NCBI RefSeq assembly: GCF_002245625.1 | Contig: NZ_NOIG01000012.1 | Span: forward strand, 186,001 to 250,000 | Length of the DNA: 64,000 bases | Reading direction: 5' to 3' | From: Acidovorax kalamii | Lineage (GTDB): Bacteria; Pseudomonadota; Gammaproteobacteria; Burkholderiales; Burkholderiaceae_C | The notes under the pieces: model-generated | Told to the model about the DNA's origin: nothing | Seen by the model: the letters and a program-made list of their open reading frames with translations, nothing else | The model's database searches: none | Part shown: positions 1-7,512 of the stretch, piece by piece | Layout: each line of letters begins with the position of its first letter | Numbering within the stretch: the stretch's first letter is position 1 | Translations under genes and position numbers: made by a program

Positions 1-1378
1 CCGGCCGCGCCTTGCCGTCGCTCACATAGGCCACAGCGCCCTCGCCGTAGTCGAACAGCTCGCCCCTTTCCTGCAGCACCGCCAGGACAGCATCGGTCGT
101 GGCCACGCGCATGCCGCGCCCCACCTGAATGCGGGCGCTCTGGCGCAGCAGCTCAAAGCGCATGCCGCCATGGCGGTGGGTGAACAGGTACGGGCGCTGC
201 CCGCTCTTGAGGTTGACCACCGCCACGCGGGTGTCGCTATCGGGGTCCAGCGGGTCCGCAAACTGGGCGTTGTGCCAGCGCTCGGGGCGGTCGAGGATTT
301 CTCCCACGGAGACAGGCTTGCCCTGCTCTGCCATCAGCACGAAGTCGCCCATCAATACCCTCTGGGCGCTGGCCCGCTGCAGCACGTCGCGGGCCTTGTC
401 CACGGGGATGCCGCGGCGCTTGGCCAGGGCCGGGGCGTTCGTGGCCACCCAGCGTTCGCGCTGGGCTGCGCACTGGCCTGCGAGCTGCTGCCGGGCAGCC
501 TTTTTGAGCGCCTGGGCCTGCTTGTGGGTGTCGGCATCGTGCGGGATCAGCGCGAGGTCGAACAGGGCCAGCGGGTCGCCAAAGATGCGCGGGGCAGCGT
601 GCGGCCGCTGCAGGCTCTTGCCCAGCAACGGCGGCGCGCAGAAGTCCAGGCGCTCGGGCTGCCACACGCTGGCATCGATCAGGGTGCGTTCCAGCGCCTG
701 CCCTGCCCGGCCTACGTCGAACCAGCCATGGCCTGCAGCCCAAAGAAGCTGCACCAGGGCGCGACCGGCCTCGGGGATGCGCGATGCATCGCGCACAGGG
801 ATATACAAACGATGCCGGGTCAATGCCGACAGTTCGCGGCCGTCTGCAGTGCACACACCAGCCGAACAGCTCGGGCGCCAGAGCATCGGCGCGTCGGCCA
901 GCGCCGGGCAGGCTTCTATCAGGCGCTGGCGGAACACATCGGCCGACAGCTCGCCATCAGGTGCGCCGTCATGGTCGAGCATCAGCACGCCGGGGCCGAC
1001 TGGGTAGGCGAAGTGCCTGCGGGTACGCGATATGGCGCCGGGTGTTTCTGCCACTTCACGCTCGGGCACGATGGGTACAGCAGCACCTGCAGCAGCGTCG
1101 CACACGCCCCAGCTTGTGGCCTGCGCGGGGTCGAGAGCTTCCAGAATGTCGGCCAGCTCTGCAAGCCCGTGGGCAACCGTTCGCACCGCGCTGCCGCGCA
1201 TCGTGTTGGCGGCGCTTTCCTTGTGCAGCGTGCCATCGGGTGCCAGGGTCAGAACCTTGGTGAGGCGGTCGGGGACGGTGGCCGTGAAGACGGTGAATTG
1301 CAGGGCGCCAGCGGGTGGCGCAGATGGGGTATTTTTTGCAGCGTCCGATCTGGGTGCGCTGGCCTTCTTTGTTGCCAT
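1..1378 (-). CDS. Putative primase-type replication protein, 3' end cut by window edge
   Basis: The frame is open from the ATG at 1378 to base 1, giving 459 codons; the rest lies off the left edge. The first 25 residues are a low-complexity Lys/Ala/Pro/Ser tail. An Asp135-x-Asp137 pair in a hydrophobic strand resembles the metal-binding motif of archaeo-eukaryotic primase-polymerases, and a Thr-His-Arg-His-Gly-Gly box near residue 400 resembles the box that precedes helicase domains in D5/VirE-like phage proteins. It follows the Toprim-like gene by 14 bases and occupies the place of the alpha primase-helicase in P4-like satellites. I infer a role in replication of the element. The helicase part would be outside the window, so the call rests on motifs and context only. 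Confidence 0.6.
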   Translation of the reverse strand, partial: MATKKASAPRSDAAKNTPSAPPAGALQFTVFTATVPDRLTKVLTLAPDGTLHKESAANTMRGSAVRTVAHGLAELADILEALDPAQATSWGVCDAAAGAAVPIVPEREVAETPGAISRTRRHFAYPVGPGVLMLDHDGAPDGELSADVFRQRLIEACPALADAPMLWRPSCSAGVCTADGRELSALTRHRLYIPVRDASRIPEAGRALVQLLWAAGHGWFDVGRAGQALERTLIDASVWQPERLDFCAPPLLGKSLQRPHAAPRIFGDPLALFDLALIPHDADTHKQAQALKKAARQQLAGQCAAQRERWVATNAPALAKRRGIPVDKARDVLQRASAQRVLMGDFVLMAEQGKPVSVGEILDRPERWHNAQFADPLDPDSDTRVAVVNLKSGQRPYLFTHRHGGMRFELLRQSARIQVGRGMRVATTDAVLAVLQERGELFDYGEGAVAYVSDGKARP

Positions 1379-1392
1379 GGTGTGGTCGTTTT

Positions 1393-2112
1393 CTAAAGCC
1401 GGGTGGCGGTGAATTGGGGGACGGTGTGGACGCCTTCGGCGTGGGCCATGTCGGCCACCATCGGGAAGACCTGCAGGCCGCAGGCGCTGGCCTTGCGCGC
1501 CAGCTCGGCAGCGGGTTGCCATTGCGCAGGCTCGCGGACGTCGATGAACACATGCAGGCTGCGCAGGCCACGGGGCCAGCGCGCATGCGCCAGCAGCGAT
1601 GCCTCGGGCACGGCCCACACGGGCATGCGTGCGGCCTGGGCGATGCGCAGCGCGGTGGCGATGCCCACAGCCATACCCATCACGCGGCTGGCGCTGACCG
1701 CATGGGCCAGCCGGGCGCAGGCGCCCAGCGCGGGGCCAGCCTTGCCGGTGAGCTTGATGGGCGCAGGCACGGGTGCCAACGATCCATCGGCCGCAAGGTA
1801 GATGCGTTGCAGCGCCACCGCGTGGGGCACGGGCGCGCCCTGCAAGCCGCGCGGGTAGGTGTCCACCTCGAACAGCGCCAGCAGCGCGGGGAAGCGGCCC
1901 AGGCACACCGGCTTGCGGTCGGCCTGCATGTGCCAGTAGTCGAGCGCGGGGTGCAGGCGCAAGGCTTGTGGCCACGCTCCCAGCGCAACACCACTGCGGG
2001 CGAGGTAGCGGCCGGCCGCATCGTCGGCCGACACCGGCCGCGCTTCGGCCCACAGGCTGGCGATGCGGGCGCGGTTCACTTCGTAGGCGTGCCTTGCGCC
2101 TGCTGCGCTCAT
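1393..2112 (-). CDS. DUF7146/Toprim-like protein with degenerate catalytic motifs
   Basis: A 239-residue protein. Its start at 2112 overlaps the stop of the upstream gene in an ATGA arrangement, indicating translational coupling. Residues about 25-130 match my recollection of the DUF7146 region (a Trp-x-x-Ala-Arg-Pro-Val motif and a Leu-Arg-x-His-Pro-Ala-Leu motif) that precedes Toprim domains in phage and plasmid primases. The Toprim core is recognisable from about 143, but the usual Gly-Ile-Glu is Gly150-Ile151-Ala152 and the usual Asp-x-Asp is Asp191-Val-Arg193. Catalysis of primer synthesis by this chain alone therefore looks unlikely. It probably works with, or as an accessory to, the replication protein encoded immediately downstream. 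Confidence 0.65.
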   Translation of the reverse strand: MSAAGARHAYEVNRARIASLWAEARPVSADDAAGRYLARSGVALGAWPQALRLHPALDYWHMQADRKPVCLGRFPALLALFEVDTYPRGLQGAPVPHAVALQRIYLAADGSLAPVPAPIKLTGKAGPALGACARLAHAVSASRVMGMAVGIATALRIAQAARMPVWAVPEASLLAHARWPRGLRSLHVFIDVREPAQWQPAAELARKASACGLQVFPMVADMAHAEGVHTVPQFTATRL

Positions 2113-2639
2113 GCTGGCTGGCCTTCCTGCACCAGCACCGCATGCAGCGCATCGAGCATGTCGTCCATAGCGGCGGTGCGCTCGGCCATGGCATCGGCCA
2201 GCAGGCGCAGGGCAGCGGCGAGGTTCTCGCCCGTGAGGGTGTCGGCCGCGCAGGGCGCCATGTCGGCCACGGCTTCGAACGCGAGCTGGGCTTGGCGCAT
2301 GTGGGTGTGCTGGTCGGTGGCGTCCATGGCCAGATGCCTTGCGCGGTCGTCCATGTGGCGCACGCCGGTGGCGGTGCGCAGTGCGTCGATCCGCACGCCG
2401 ATGGCGTCCAGGCGCTGCTCCATGGCGTCGCTGTGCAGGTGCAGCAGCTCGCCCAGGCCTTCCATGTTGACGGTGGCGTGTGGGTTGGTGACGCCTGCGG
2501 CCAGCGCTGCGATGGCATGGCAGGCGCGCAGCACGGTGCGCAGAGATTCGGTGAAGTCCTGGGCTTCGAGCACCAGTTGCGGCAGGCAAAGCTCCGCCTT
2601 CGCTGCCTCGCGGGCAGCGTTGTGGGTGGTCGTGTGCAT
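2109..2639 (-). CDS. Hypothetical helical protein of the satellite
   Basis: A 176-residue protein I do not recognise. It is rich in Ala, Leu, Met and His, predicted largely alpha-helical by eye, with no signal peptide or membrane segment. A GGAGGGG ribosome-binding site lies at the very end of the preceding gene, and its stop overlaps the start of the Toprim-like gene, so it is part of one translationally coupled operon. Codon use matches the other replication-module genes and differs from the AT-rich cargo gene. Its place between the C4-like leader and the primase genes suggests an accessory replication or regulatory role, but nothing in the sequence shows one. Confidence 0.7.
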   Translation of the reverse strand: MHTTTHNAAREAAKAELCLPQLVLEAQDFTESLRTVLRACHAIAALAAGVTNPHATVNMEGLGELLHLHSDAMEQRLDAIGVRIDALRTATGVRHMDDRARHLAMDATDQHTHMRQAQLAFEAVADMAPCAADTLTGENLAAALRLLADAMAERTAAMDDMLDALHAVLVQEGQPA

Positions 2640-2641
2640 GG

Positions 2642-2866
2642 TTACCCCTCCAGGCTAAGGGCCACGTCCAGGCCGCGCAGTGCGGCCAGGGCTTGGGACA
2701 CCTTGCGGCGTGCGCTAGGCACGTCTAGTTGGGACTGGCAGAGGTGGTGCAGCGCCGTGCTCAGCGCGTTGTGCGCGTCGGCATGCAGTCGGATGGGGTC
2801 GGGTGTGCCCGTGGTGGGCGATGGGGTGTGCGCGGTCGATGCGCGTGCGGGGATACGGTCAGCCAT
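2642..2866 (-). CDS. Small hypothetical protein, first gene behind the C4-like leader
   Basis: A 74-residue protein of unknown function. The ATG at 2866 has a near-ideal AGGAGG site 6 bases upstream, which decides the start, although the same frame stays open for about 100 further codons through the structured leader up to an ATG at 3163. That upstream extension reads across RNA hairpins and is probably not translated; in databases such readings tend to be labelled Icd-like or Ash-like. Its ribosome-binding site directly follows a target sequence for the antisense segment of the leader, so its translation, and that of the coupled genes downstream, is probably repressed by that RNA. Confidence 0.65.
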   Translation of the reverse strand: MADRIPARASTAHTPSPTTGTPDPIRLHADAHNALSTALHHLCQSQLDVPSARRKVSQALAALRGLDVALSLEG

Positions 2867-3100
2867 GAATGGCCTCCTAGTGGTTCGGTTTGATAAACCA
2901 CCGCCTTCGTCGCCAAACGAAGGGCGGCAGCTCGAACGGGTTGGCGAACCGGGAACCACTTGCGTGAACCGGCAGGCCCTTGCGGGCCTCCCATTCGAGC
3001 CGCCATAAACAGGAAGCGCGAACAAATAAGCCGCAGGTACTCTGCGGGAGTGACTGCGGCTTACGTCGCAGTGGTTCGTCGGGTCGCCAAACCCGATCAC
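2867..3100 (-). ncRNA. C4-type antisense RNA leader (P1 c4 / P4 CI RNA-like)
   Basis: Read on the minus strand, two hairpins with different stems expose the same 8-base loop TTTGGCGA: one at about 3097-3078 (stem TCGGG/CCCGA), one at about 2921-2899 (stem CCTTCG/CGAAGG). Each is followed by GAACCACT, at 3076-3069 and 2886-2879. Between them, at about 2961-2936, lies an antisense stretch with AGTGGTTC (complement of GAACCACT) and TTCGCCAA (7 bases complementary to the shared loop). The second GAACCACT abuts the AGGAGG of the gene starting at 2866. This a1/b1, a'/b', a2/b2 layout is that of the c4 RNA of phages P1/P7 and the CI immunity RNA of P4. A GC-rich hairpin at about 2991-2971 sits in the middle. 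Confidence 0.8.
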
Positions 3101-3174
3101 GCCTTTTTTTGACGTGACGCGGCAGTGTAGCGTGCGGGGGGCCTGTGGGGCAAGGGTTGTCATCGTGGAATTCC

Positions 3175-3432
3175 TCACGCTGCGGCGCTGGTTATCTCTG
3201 CGCTGGTGCTCTGCGCCCGCGCCAGAGCGATGGGAGACTGCGGCAGGTTGATGCTCGGGTCGGGCTTGCCCGATGGCGACAGGGTGCGCACCGCTTCGGC
3301 CTGCACGACGAAGCTGTAGCTGCATTCCGGGTCTTCGCATTGGTAGATCAGCTCTCGCAGCGTGGGCGACAGGCCCCGGCTGGTGCGTGTCTTGGCGCGG
3401 CCTTTGCAGTGGGGGCAGAAGAAGGCAGCCAT
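3175..3432 (-). CDS. Ogr/Delta-like zinc-finger transcription activator
   Basis: An 85-residue protein of the P2 Ogr / P4 Delta family, which activates late promoters of the helper phage or satellite through RNA polymerase alpha. The zinc ligands are Cys6, Cys9, Cys32 and Cys37, the family's C-x2-C, C-x4-C pattern. A basic segment with Arg-Thr-Ser-Arg (residues 16-19) and a Tyr-Gln-Cys motif at 30-32 also fit. Its start directly abuts the stop of the AlpA gene, so the two are co-transcribed. Together with the integrase and the C4-type RNA it is the strongest protein marker that the region is a P4-like satellite. Confidence 0.9.
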   Translation of the reverse strand: MAAFFCPHCKGRAKTRTSRGLSPTLRELIYQCEDPECSYSFVVQAEAVRTLSPSGKPDPSINLPQSPIALARAQSTSAEITSAAA

Positions 3433-3792
3433 TCAGAGCACCCCCACCGATGCGCCGCGTGCAGGACGGTGCGCGCGGGCCGTGCGGCCTGGCTTGGAGG
3501 CAGCGATGGGTGCGGGCTTTGCAGCGGGCTGCGCGTCGGGCGTGGCACCCACTGCAGGGCGCGCCGCGATCCATGCATCCACCTGGGTTTCGCGCCACGC
3601 CACGCTGGTGCCGTGCAACTGGACGGCGCTGGGGAAGTCTCCGGCCTTGACCTTGGCGTAGATGGTGCTGCGGCCCAGGCCGGTCATAAAGCACACATCG
3701 TCAATACGTAGCAAGCGCTCGCGGTACGGGCGCACATCGGACGGGCCGGGACCGGCTTGGATGGGTGTGGTTTGCGTGGCTGTTCTTTGCAT
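3433..3792 (-). CDS. AlpA-family helix-turn-helix regulator
   Basis: A 119-residue DNA-binding protein. Residues about 27-75 contain the AlpA/excisionase-type winged helix: a Leu-Arg-Ile-Asp-Asp-Val start, then Thr-Gly-Leu-Gly-Arg-Ser-Thr-Ile-Tyr as recognition turn, then a Trp-Arg and a Val-Asp-Ala-Trp-Ile end. The C-terminal 45 residues are an Ala/Pro/Arg-rich tail that is probably disordered. Family members control integrase or excision genes of P4-like and cryptic prophage elements. It is the first gene of the regulator pair with the Ogr/Delta gene; the 186-base gap upstream (3793-3978) would hold their promoter. Confidence 0.88.
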   Translation of the reverse strand: MQRTATQTTPIQAGPGPSDVRPYRERLLRIDDVCFMTGLGRSTIYAKVKAGDFPSAVQLHGTSVAWRETQVDAWIAARPAVGATPDAQPAAKPAPIAASKPGRTARAHRPARGASVGVL

Positions 3793-3978
3793 GTCCCTAT
3801 AGTCTTGTGTGGACTGCTGAAAGCCAAGAAACCTATGCTGTGGCTGCGCTAGCCACAGTTAGTGGTGGGGAAAGTGGGCGCAAAAGAGACGCGCGTGCCG
3901 TGGCTCCGCGTGGCGCGGGGCAGTTCAGAGAGTCGGGGGATGTGAGAGTGCGCGCAGCGGTGCGCTATGGATGACGCA

Positions 3979-4242
3979 TCAGCGCCCGGCTGGCCAGGCA
4001 TCGGCCCGGCGCCGAGCATCGCGGGCCATCTGCTTTGAGCTGGCCACGAGGGCATCCATCTCTGCGAGGTGTTCGGGGGACAGTAGTGCGTCCACCTCGC
4101 TTGCCGCTTGGTCGGATTCCACCTGAAACACCCAGGCCAGTGCTCGGCCGGTAACCACGGCACAGAGGAAGGTGAACATAACTAGTCCGCACAGTAGGGC
4201 CAACAGGCCGAGTGCAGCCCCGGTGAGGACAAAGGCGGTCAT
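3979..4242 (-). CDS. Small single-pass membrane protein of the element
   Basis: An 87-residue protein with one long hydrophobic segment (residues about 3-38) followed by an acidic and then basic cytoplasmic-looking tail. I recognise no family. It lies 125 bases after the AT-rich HEPN-like cargo gene in the same orientation, but has high GC like the rest of the element, so it may belong to the satellite backbone rather than to the cargo. No strong ribosome-binding site precedes the ATG at 4242. A membrane partner for the cargo gene is possible but unproven. Confidence 0.5.
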   Translation of the reverse strand: MTAFVLTGAALGLLALLCGLVMFTFLCAVVTGRALAWVFQVESDQAASEVDALLSPEHLAEMDALVASSKQMARDARRRADAWPAGR

Positions 4243-4367
4243 GGCAATGCTGCAGCGCTGAGCAGGCTTGGAGATTTTTAATTGATGAAACAGGCATGCG
4301 AAACCGCGAGTCTTGCATACCGGTTACCTTAGTTCTTGGAGCTTCTGGGCGCGTCTCAGCCGGGACT

Positions 4368-5204
4368 TCACGTACCGGCCGCAATTTCTTGGCTAATGAT
4401 CTGCAGATAGTCATCAGCATTTGGCACAGATACAGCTCTAATAGACGACTCACCGAATCCCATCGGGAAAATTTGATTACTCGAATCGAGTCGAATGAAA
4501 TAATGCAAAAGCTTCAAACAGGAACCAACATAGGTCTCGCATTCATCCGAGAAAATTGCCGACAACGTATTGGAGCTACTACTTGACTTACTATGAATTA
4601 TTTCATTCCTTAAAGATTCTAGCTTTTTAAAATCAGACCAAAATTCTTCTTTGATAGGAGATACGCAATGCAGAATTTCCGGCAATATTGCAGACACCTT
4701 TTCAGAAGTGCTTATCCACCTTTCAATCTGTTCCTTTTTATACTCTTCGACGATCCCTTTTGAACCAGTCTTCCTATATATGTAGTTATCGGGGATGCTC
4801 GCATTACAAAAAGATTCCACAGCGCGGTAGGCAAAAACAATTGCTTTCTGCATCTCCTCTAGCATATCGTACACATCGCCAACTTCTTCTTTATAGAGAG
4901 TGTTTTTCTCAACTGCACGCTCAGAAATTTTACGGCGCAATAACCTAGCCGAATTGACTGACTTTCTTGAGGAACTTAGCGACAGCGAAATTTCATTTGG
5001 AGCAGCCACCGAAATTGCGCGCCCGGCAATTACCCCTTCAATCAGCACTTGAAAAAAAGCCGTCTTACCATCTTGCTGGTCGTGTATTCCGTAAGGTTTG
5101 TTTGATCGAATATCCGGAGTAGATATGGATAAAAATTCTCTTTTATCCTCAGAATCCTCACGGACGTCCACACAAACAAGTAATGTATCAATCTTAGGCA
5201 ACAT
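4368..5204 (-). CDS. AT-rich cargo protein with a HEPN-type R-x4-H motif
   Basis: A 278-residue protein with no family I can name. Residues about 105-240 are mostly helical and contain Arg199-Asn-Glu-Ile-Ile-His204, matching the R-x4-6-H active-site motif of HEPN ribonucleases, preceded by a helix with Ala-Tyr-Arg-Ala-Val-Glu-Ser-Phe (125-132) as seen in HEPN folds. Residues 1-100 form a separate domain rich in beta strands. The gene is far more AT-rich than everything around it, and its start is supported by a GAGGGG site. It sits next to the integrase of a P4-like satellite, a known location for anti-phage cargo. An RNase-type defence or toxin function is inferred; no antitoxin is evident apart from the small membrane gene downstream. 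Confidence 0.65.
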   Translation of the reverse strand: MLPKIDTLLVCVDVREDSEDKREFLSISTPDIRSNKPYGIHDQQDGKTAFFQVLIEGVIAGRAISVAAPNEISLSLSSSRKSVNSARLLRRKISERAVEKNTLYKEEVGDVYDMLEEMQKAIVFAYRAVESFCNASIPDNYIYRKTGSKGIVEEYKKEQIERWISTSEKVSAILPEILHCVSPIKEEFWSDFKKLESLRNEIIHSKSSSSSNTLSAIFSDECETYVGSCLKLLHYFIRLDSSNQIFPMGFGESSIRAVSVPNADDYLQIISQEIAAGT

Positions 5205-6274
5205 ATCCCCTCACTTTCAGATCTATTTCAAGCAAACTACATATCTAATATAGGTAAACTTCTTTTCTACACGTACAAAGGTAAGCAGCACAAGGGACCA
5301 GCCTTTTCATTTTTATTGGAAAGCGATGTTCATATGACCCTTAGAGCACGGCTTGTATCACTTTACATCTGATTAAATAAGGTTTGCGCGGTAGCAGCGC
5401 CTAAACACGATTGCGAACTGCGTACACCGGCATTTATCCACGACGTCCTCTAGCCTTGTCGGGCTTTGAAGGGTTTGCCCAACCTTCGATGTGCGTGCCA
5501 GCTTCGTACCCATGACATCGGTCTGCAACCTCGTGAAGTTCGAAAGTATTGTCGAAGCAACTTCCCACCCGGCCTGCTTTGGTGGGTTTGTAGGCTTTGA
5601 AGGGTTTACCGACCGTCGAAGCGCGAGCAAGTGTTTTGCGCAAGGAACCGGCCTGCACCCCGCCGGCCCCTGCACCAAATCAATTCGAGACACCCGGAGA
5701 CGCCATCTCCCTGCCTTCCGGGTGGCTGCCGCTTGGTGGGGTTTGTAGGCTTTGGAGGGTTTACCGACCGTCGAAGCGCGAGCAAGTGTTTTGCCCCAGG
5801 CACCGGCCTGCACCCTGCGGGAACCCATACTCAATTCAAATTTGAGATACCCGAAAAGAACTACCTACAAAGCCTACAAACTGGTCTTCATTGGTGGGTT
5901 TGTAGGTAGTTGATTCCAAGCATCTCTAGTTTGAAAAAGGTTCTTCCCGTTACGTCACAGGCTCCGGCGCCACCCTAGCCTGCGGCCTCAAAAGTCCGTC
6001 GATTCCCGACAGTAAAAGCGGCCCTGCAGCGCCCCGCAAGCCCGCGTCAGGCTTGGCGATGCTCCCAGGCGGCACTCCCGACGAAATCAACGCATGAAGC
6101 CAACAGGCGCGGCGGGGTCTCGACAGCGCGCCAGGGCATTGGGTCGTCTTGCATGGCGGCTGGGCGGGCCACCTCATGCCACCGACCTCAGCGCGTGGCG
6201 TTGGCCGCAGGGCTACGGGTGGCAGGTGAATGCGCAGCGTCGGCGCGCGCACGCTTAGAACGGAGCGGTGTGGC
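5205..6274. other. 1.07 kb gap with tandem repeats between cargo gene and integrase
   Basis: No convincing gene. Bases 5205-5400 are AT-rich like the adjoining cargo gene and probably contain its promoter. Bases 5461-5906 carry imperfect tandem repeats. Bases 5950-6270 are GC-rich with short open frames lacking ribosome-binding sites. Weak coding readings in the repeats repeat the same peptide in each unit, as expected of a repeated non-coding sequence. This could be an origin, a recombination or attachment region, or the remains of older cargo. Confidence 0.5.
5461..5906. repeat. Imperfect tandem repeats of about 155 bp
   Basis: The segment GGTGGG(G)TTTGTAGG recurs at 5581, 5735 and 5893, 154 and 158 bases apart. 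The first two copies continue identically for about 45 bases, including GGGTTTACCGACCGTCGAAG and AGCAAGTGTTTTGC. A decayed earlier unit begins at about 5461 (GGGCTTTGAAGGGTTT). The reverse complement of the TTTGTAGGCTTTG core occurs at about 5868-5880, so the third unit can fold on itself. Spacing and unit length exclude a CRISPR array. Confidence 0.75.
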
Positions 6275-7504
6275 TCAGCCCTTGCGGGCGCCTGCGGCGT
6301 GCAGGTAGTCGGCCCACCACTGCATCAGCTTCGTGCGGTCGGCCATGTACGTGGTGCGGTGGTACGCGGCCCGTATCTCGTTGCGCTCCTTGTGCGCGAG
6401 CTGCCGCTCTATCACGTCGGGGTTCCATCCGTGTTCGTTGGCCACGGTCGAGAACAGGGCGCGGAAGCCATGGGCCGTGGCCATGGTCTTGTAGCCCATG
6501 CGGGCCAGGGCTGAATTGAATGTGTTCTCGCTCAGTGGCTTGCTGGGGTAGTAGGGACTTGGGAACACCAGCTCACGGCCGCCGCTGATGGCGTCGATCT
6601 TGTCCAGCACTTCGAGGGCCTCCTGGGACAGGGGCACGCGGTGTTCCTCGCGCATCTTCATGCGCTCGGCCGGGATGGTCCACAGCGCGGCCTTGCGGTC
6701 GAACTCAGCCCAGCGCGCGCCCCGCACTTCGCCCGGCCTGCAGGCCGTGAGCATCAGCAGCCGCAGGCCAAGCACGATGGCGGGCGCGCCCTCATAGGCG
6801 GCGAGCCTTCGCATGAACTCGGGCAGCTCTTTCTCGGACAACGCGGCGCGGTGCTGCACTGTGCGCGGCTTGAGGATTTCTGAGGGCACCAGATCGAGCA
6901 TGGGGTTGTTGTCGATGCGCTGATGTGTGACAGCCCAGCGATAGATGGCCTTCACCCGCTGCAGCACGCGGCCAGCCTGGTCTGCCGCACCGCGCGCCTC
7001 AATGGCCTTTACTGCCTCCATTACGTCGCGCGCCTTCAACGTGGCCATGGGCCTTGAACCCAGCGCGGGAAAAATGTCGTTCTCCAGTGATGCCTGAATG
7101 CGGCCCATCGTCACGGGCTCCCAGCGGCCGCGCTGGTGCTCCAGCCAGTCGCGGGCCACCACCTCCAGCGTGTTGCGGCTTTCGTGGATGACCCGCGCCT
7201 TTTCCTCCTTGCGGGCTTCGCCTGGGTCTTGGTTGTCTTGCAGCAGGCGGCGGGCCTTGGTGGCCGCTTCACGTGCTGCCTTCAAGGTCACATCCGGGTA
7301 GACGCCGAAGGCGAGGCGCTTTTCCTTCCCGGCGAAGCGGTACTTCATGCGCCAGTAGCGCCCGCCCGCCTTGGTGACTTCAAGATAGAGGCCCAGGCCG
7401 TCTGAATGTTTGCCGGGCTCGGTGAGGGTGCGTAGCTTCGTGTCGGTGAGTTTCAAGGGGCACCAGAAATGGCAGGGGGCACAAGTGGGGGCACATTCTG
7501 GCAC
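6275..7504 (-). CDS. int: P4-type tyrosine integrase
   Basis: A 409-residue site-specific recombinase that would integrate and excise the element. Residues about 17-105 are the DUF4102-type arm-binding domain (Leu-Lys-Leu-Thr-Asp-Thr-Lys, then Asp-Gly-Leu-Gly-Leu-Tyr-Leu), followed by a core-binding SAM-like domain and a catalytic domain. Catalytic residues visible are the Arg in Thr-Ala-Cys-Arg-Pro-Gly-Glu-Val, the His-Gly-Phe-Arg box, the His of Gln-Leu-Ala-His-Lys, and a Tyr in Arg-Ala-Ala-Tyr-His-Arg. The GTG start at 7504 adds a Cys-rich stretch of 15 residues encoded by short repeats that may be att arm sites, so the true start is uncertain. It marks the right end of the satellite. Confidence 0.93.
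   Translation of the reverse strand: MPECAPTCAPCHFWCPLKLTDTKLRTLTEPGKHSDGLGLYLEVTKAGGRYWRMKYRFAGKEKRLAFGVYPDVTLKAAREAATKARRLLQDNQDPGEARKEEKARVIHESRNTLEVVARDWLEHQRGRWEPVTMGRIQASLENDIFPALGSRPMATLKARDVMEAVKAIEARGAADQAGRVLQRVKAIYRWAVTHQRIDNNPMLDLVPSEILKPRTVQHRAALSEKELPEFMRRLAAYEGAPAIVLGLRLLMLTACRPGEVRGARWAEFDRKAALWTIPAERMKMREEHRVPLSQEALEVLDKIDAISGGRELVFPSPYYPSKPLSENTFNSALARMGYKTMATAHGFRALFSTVANEHGWNPDVIERQLAHKERNEIRAAYHRTTYMADRTKLMQWWADYLHAAGARKG
7457..7495. repeat. Three GGGGCAC direct repeats at the integrase 5' end
   Basis: GGGGCAC occurs at 7457-7463, 7476-7482 and 7488-7494, the last two extended to GGGGGCACA. Short direct repeats at the 5' edge of an integrase gene next to the element boundary are typical of integrase arm-binding sites. 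Their presence inside the annotated reading frame makes the first integrase codons doubtful. No tRNA 3' end is visible at this junction. Confidence 0.45.
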
Positions 7505-7512
7505 CGCACAGC

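Noticed and set aside
2867-3163. Icd/Ash-like N-terminal extension of the 74-residue gene
   Set aside because: The extension reads through the C4-like RNA hairpins, and the downstream ATG has the only good ribosome-binding site; translation of the leader is not excluded but unlikely.
5373-5834. 153-codon minus-strand frame over the tandem repeats
   Set aside because: The peptide repeats because the DNA repeats; no start signal and codon use unlike the neighbours.
5461-5906. CRISPR array
   Set aside because: Repeat spacing of about 155 bases, repeat length over 40 bases with only three copies, no constant repeat-spacer size and no cas genes.
5950-6252. 100-codon minus-strand frame downstream of the integrase
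   Set aside because: Pro/Arg-rich composition typical of random GC-rich sequence and no initiation signal.
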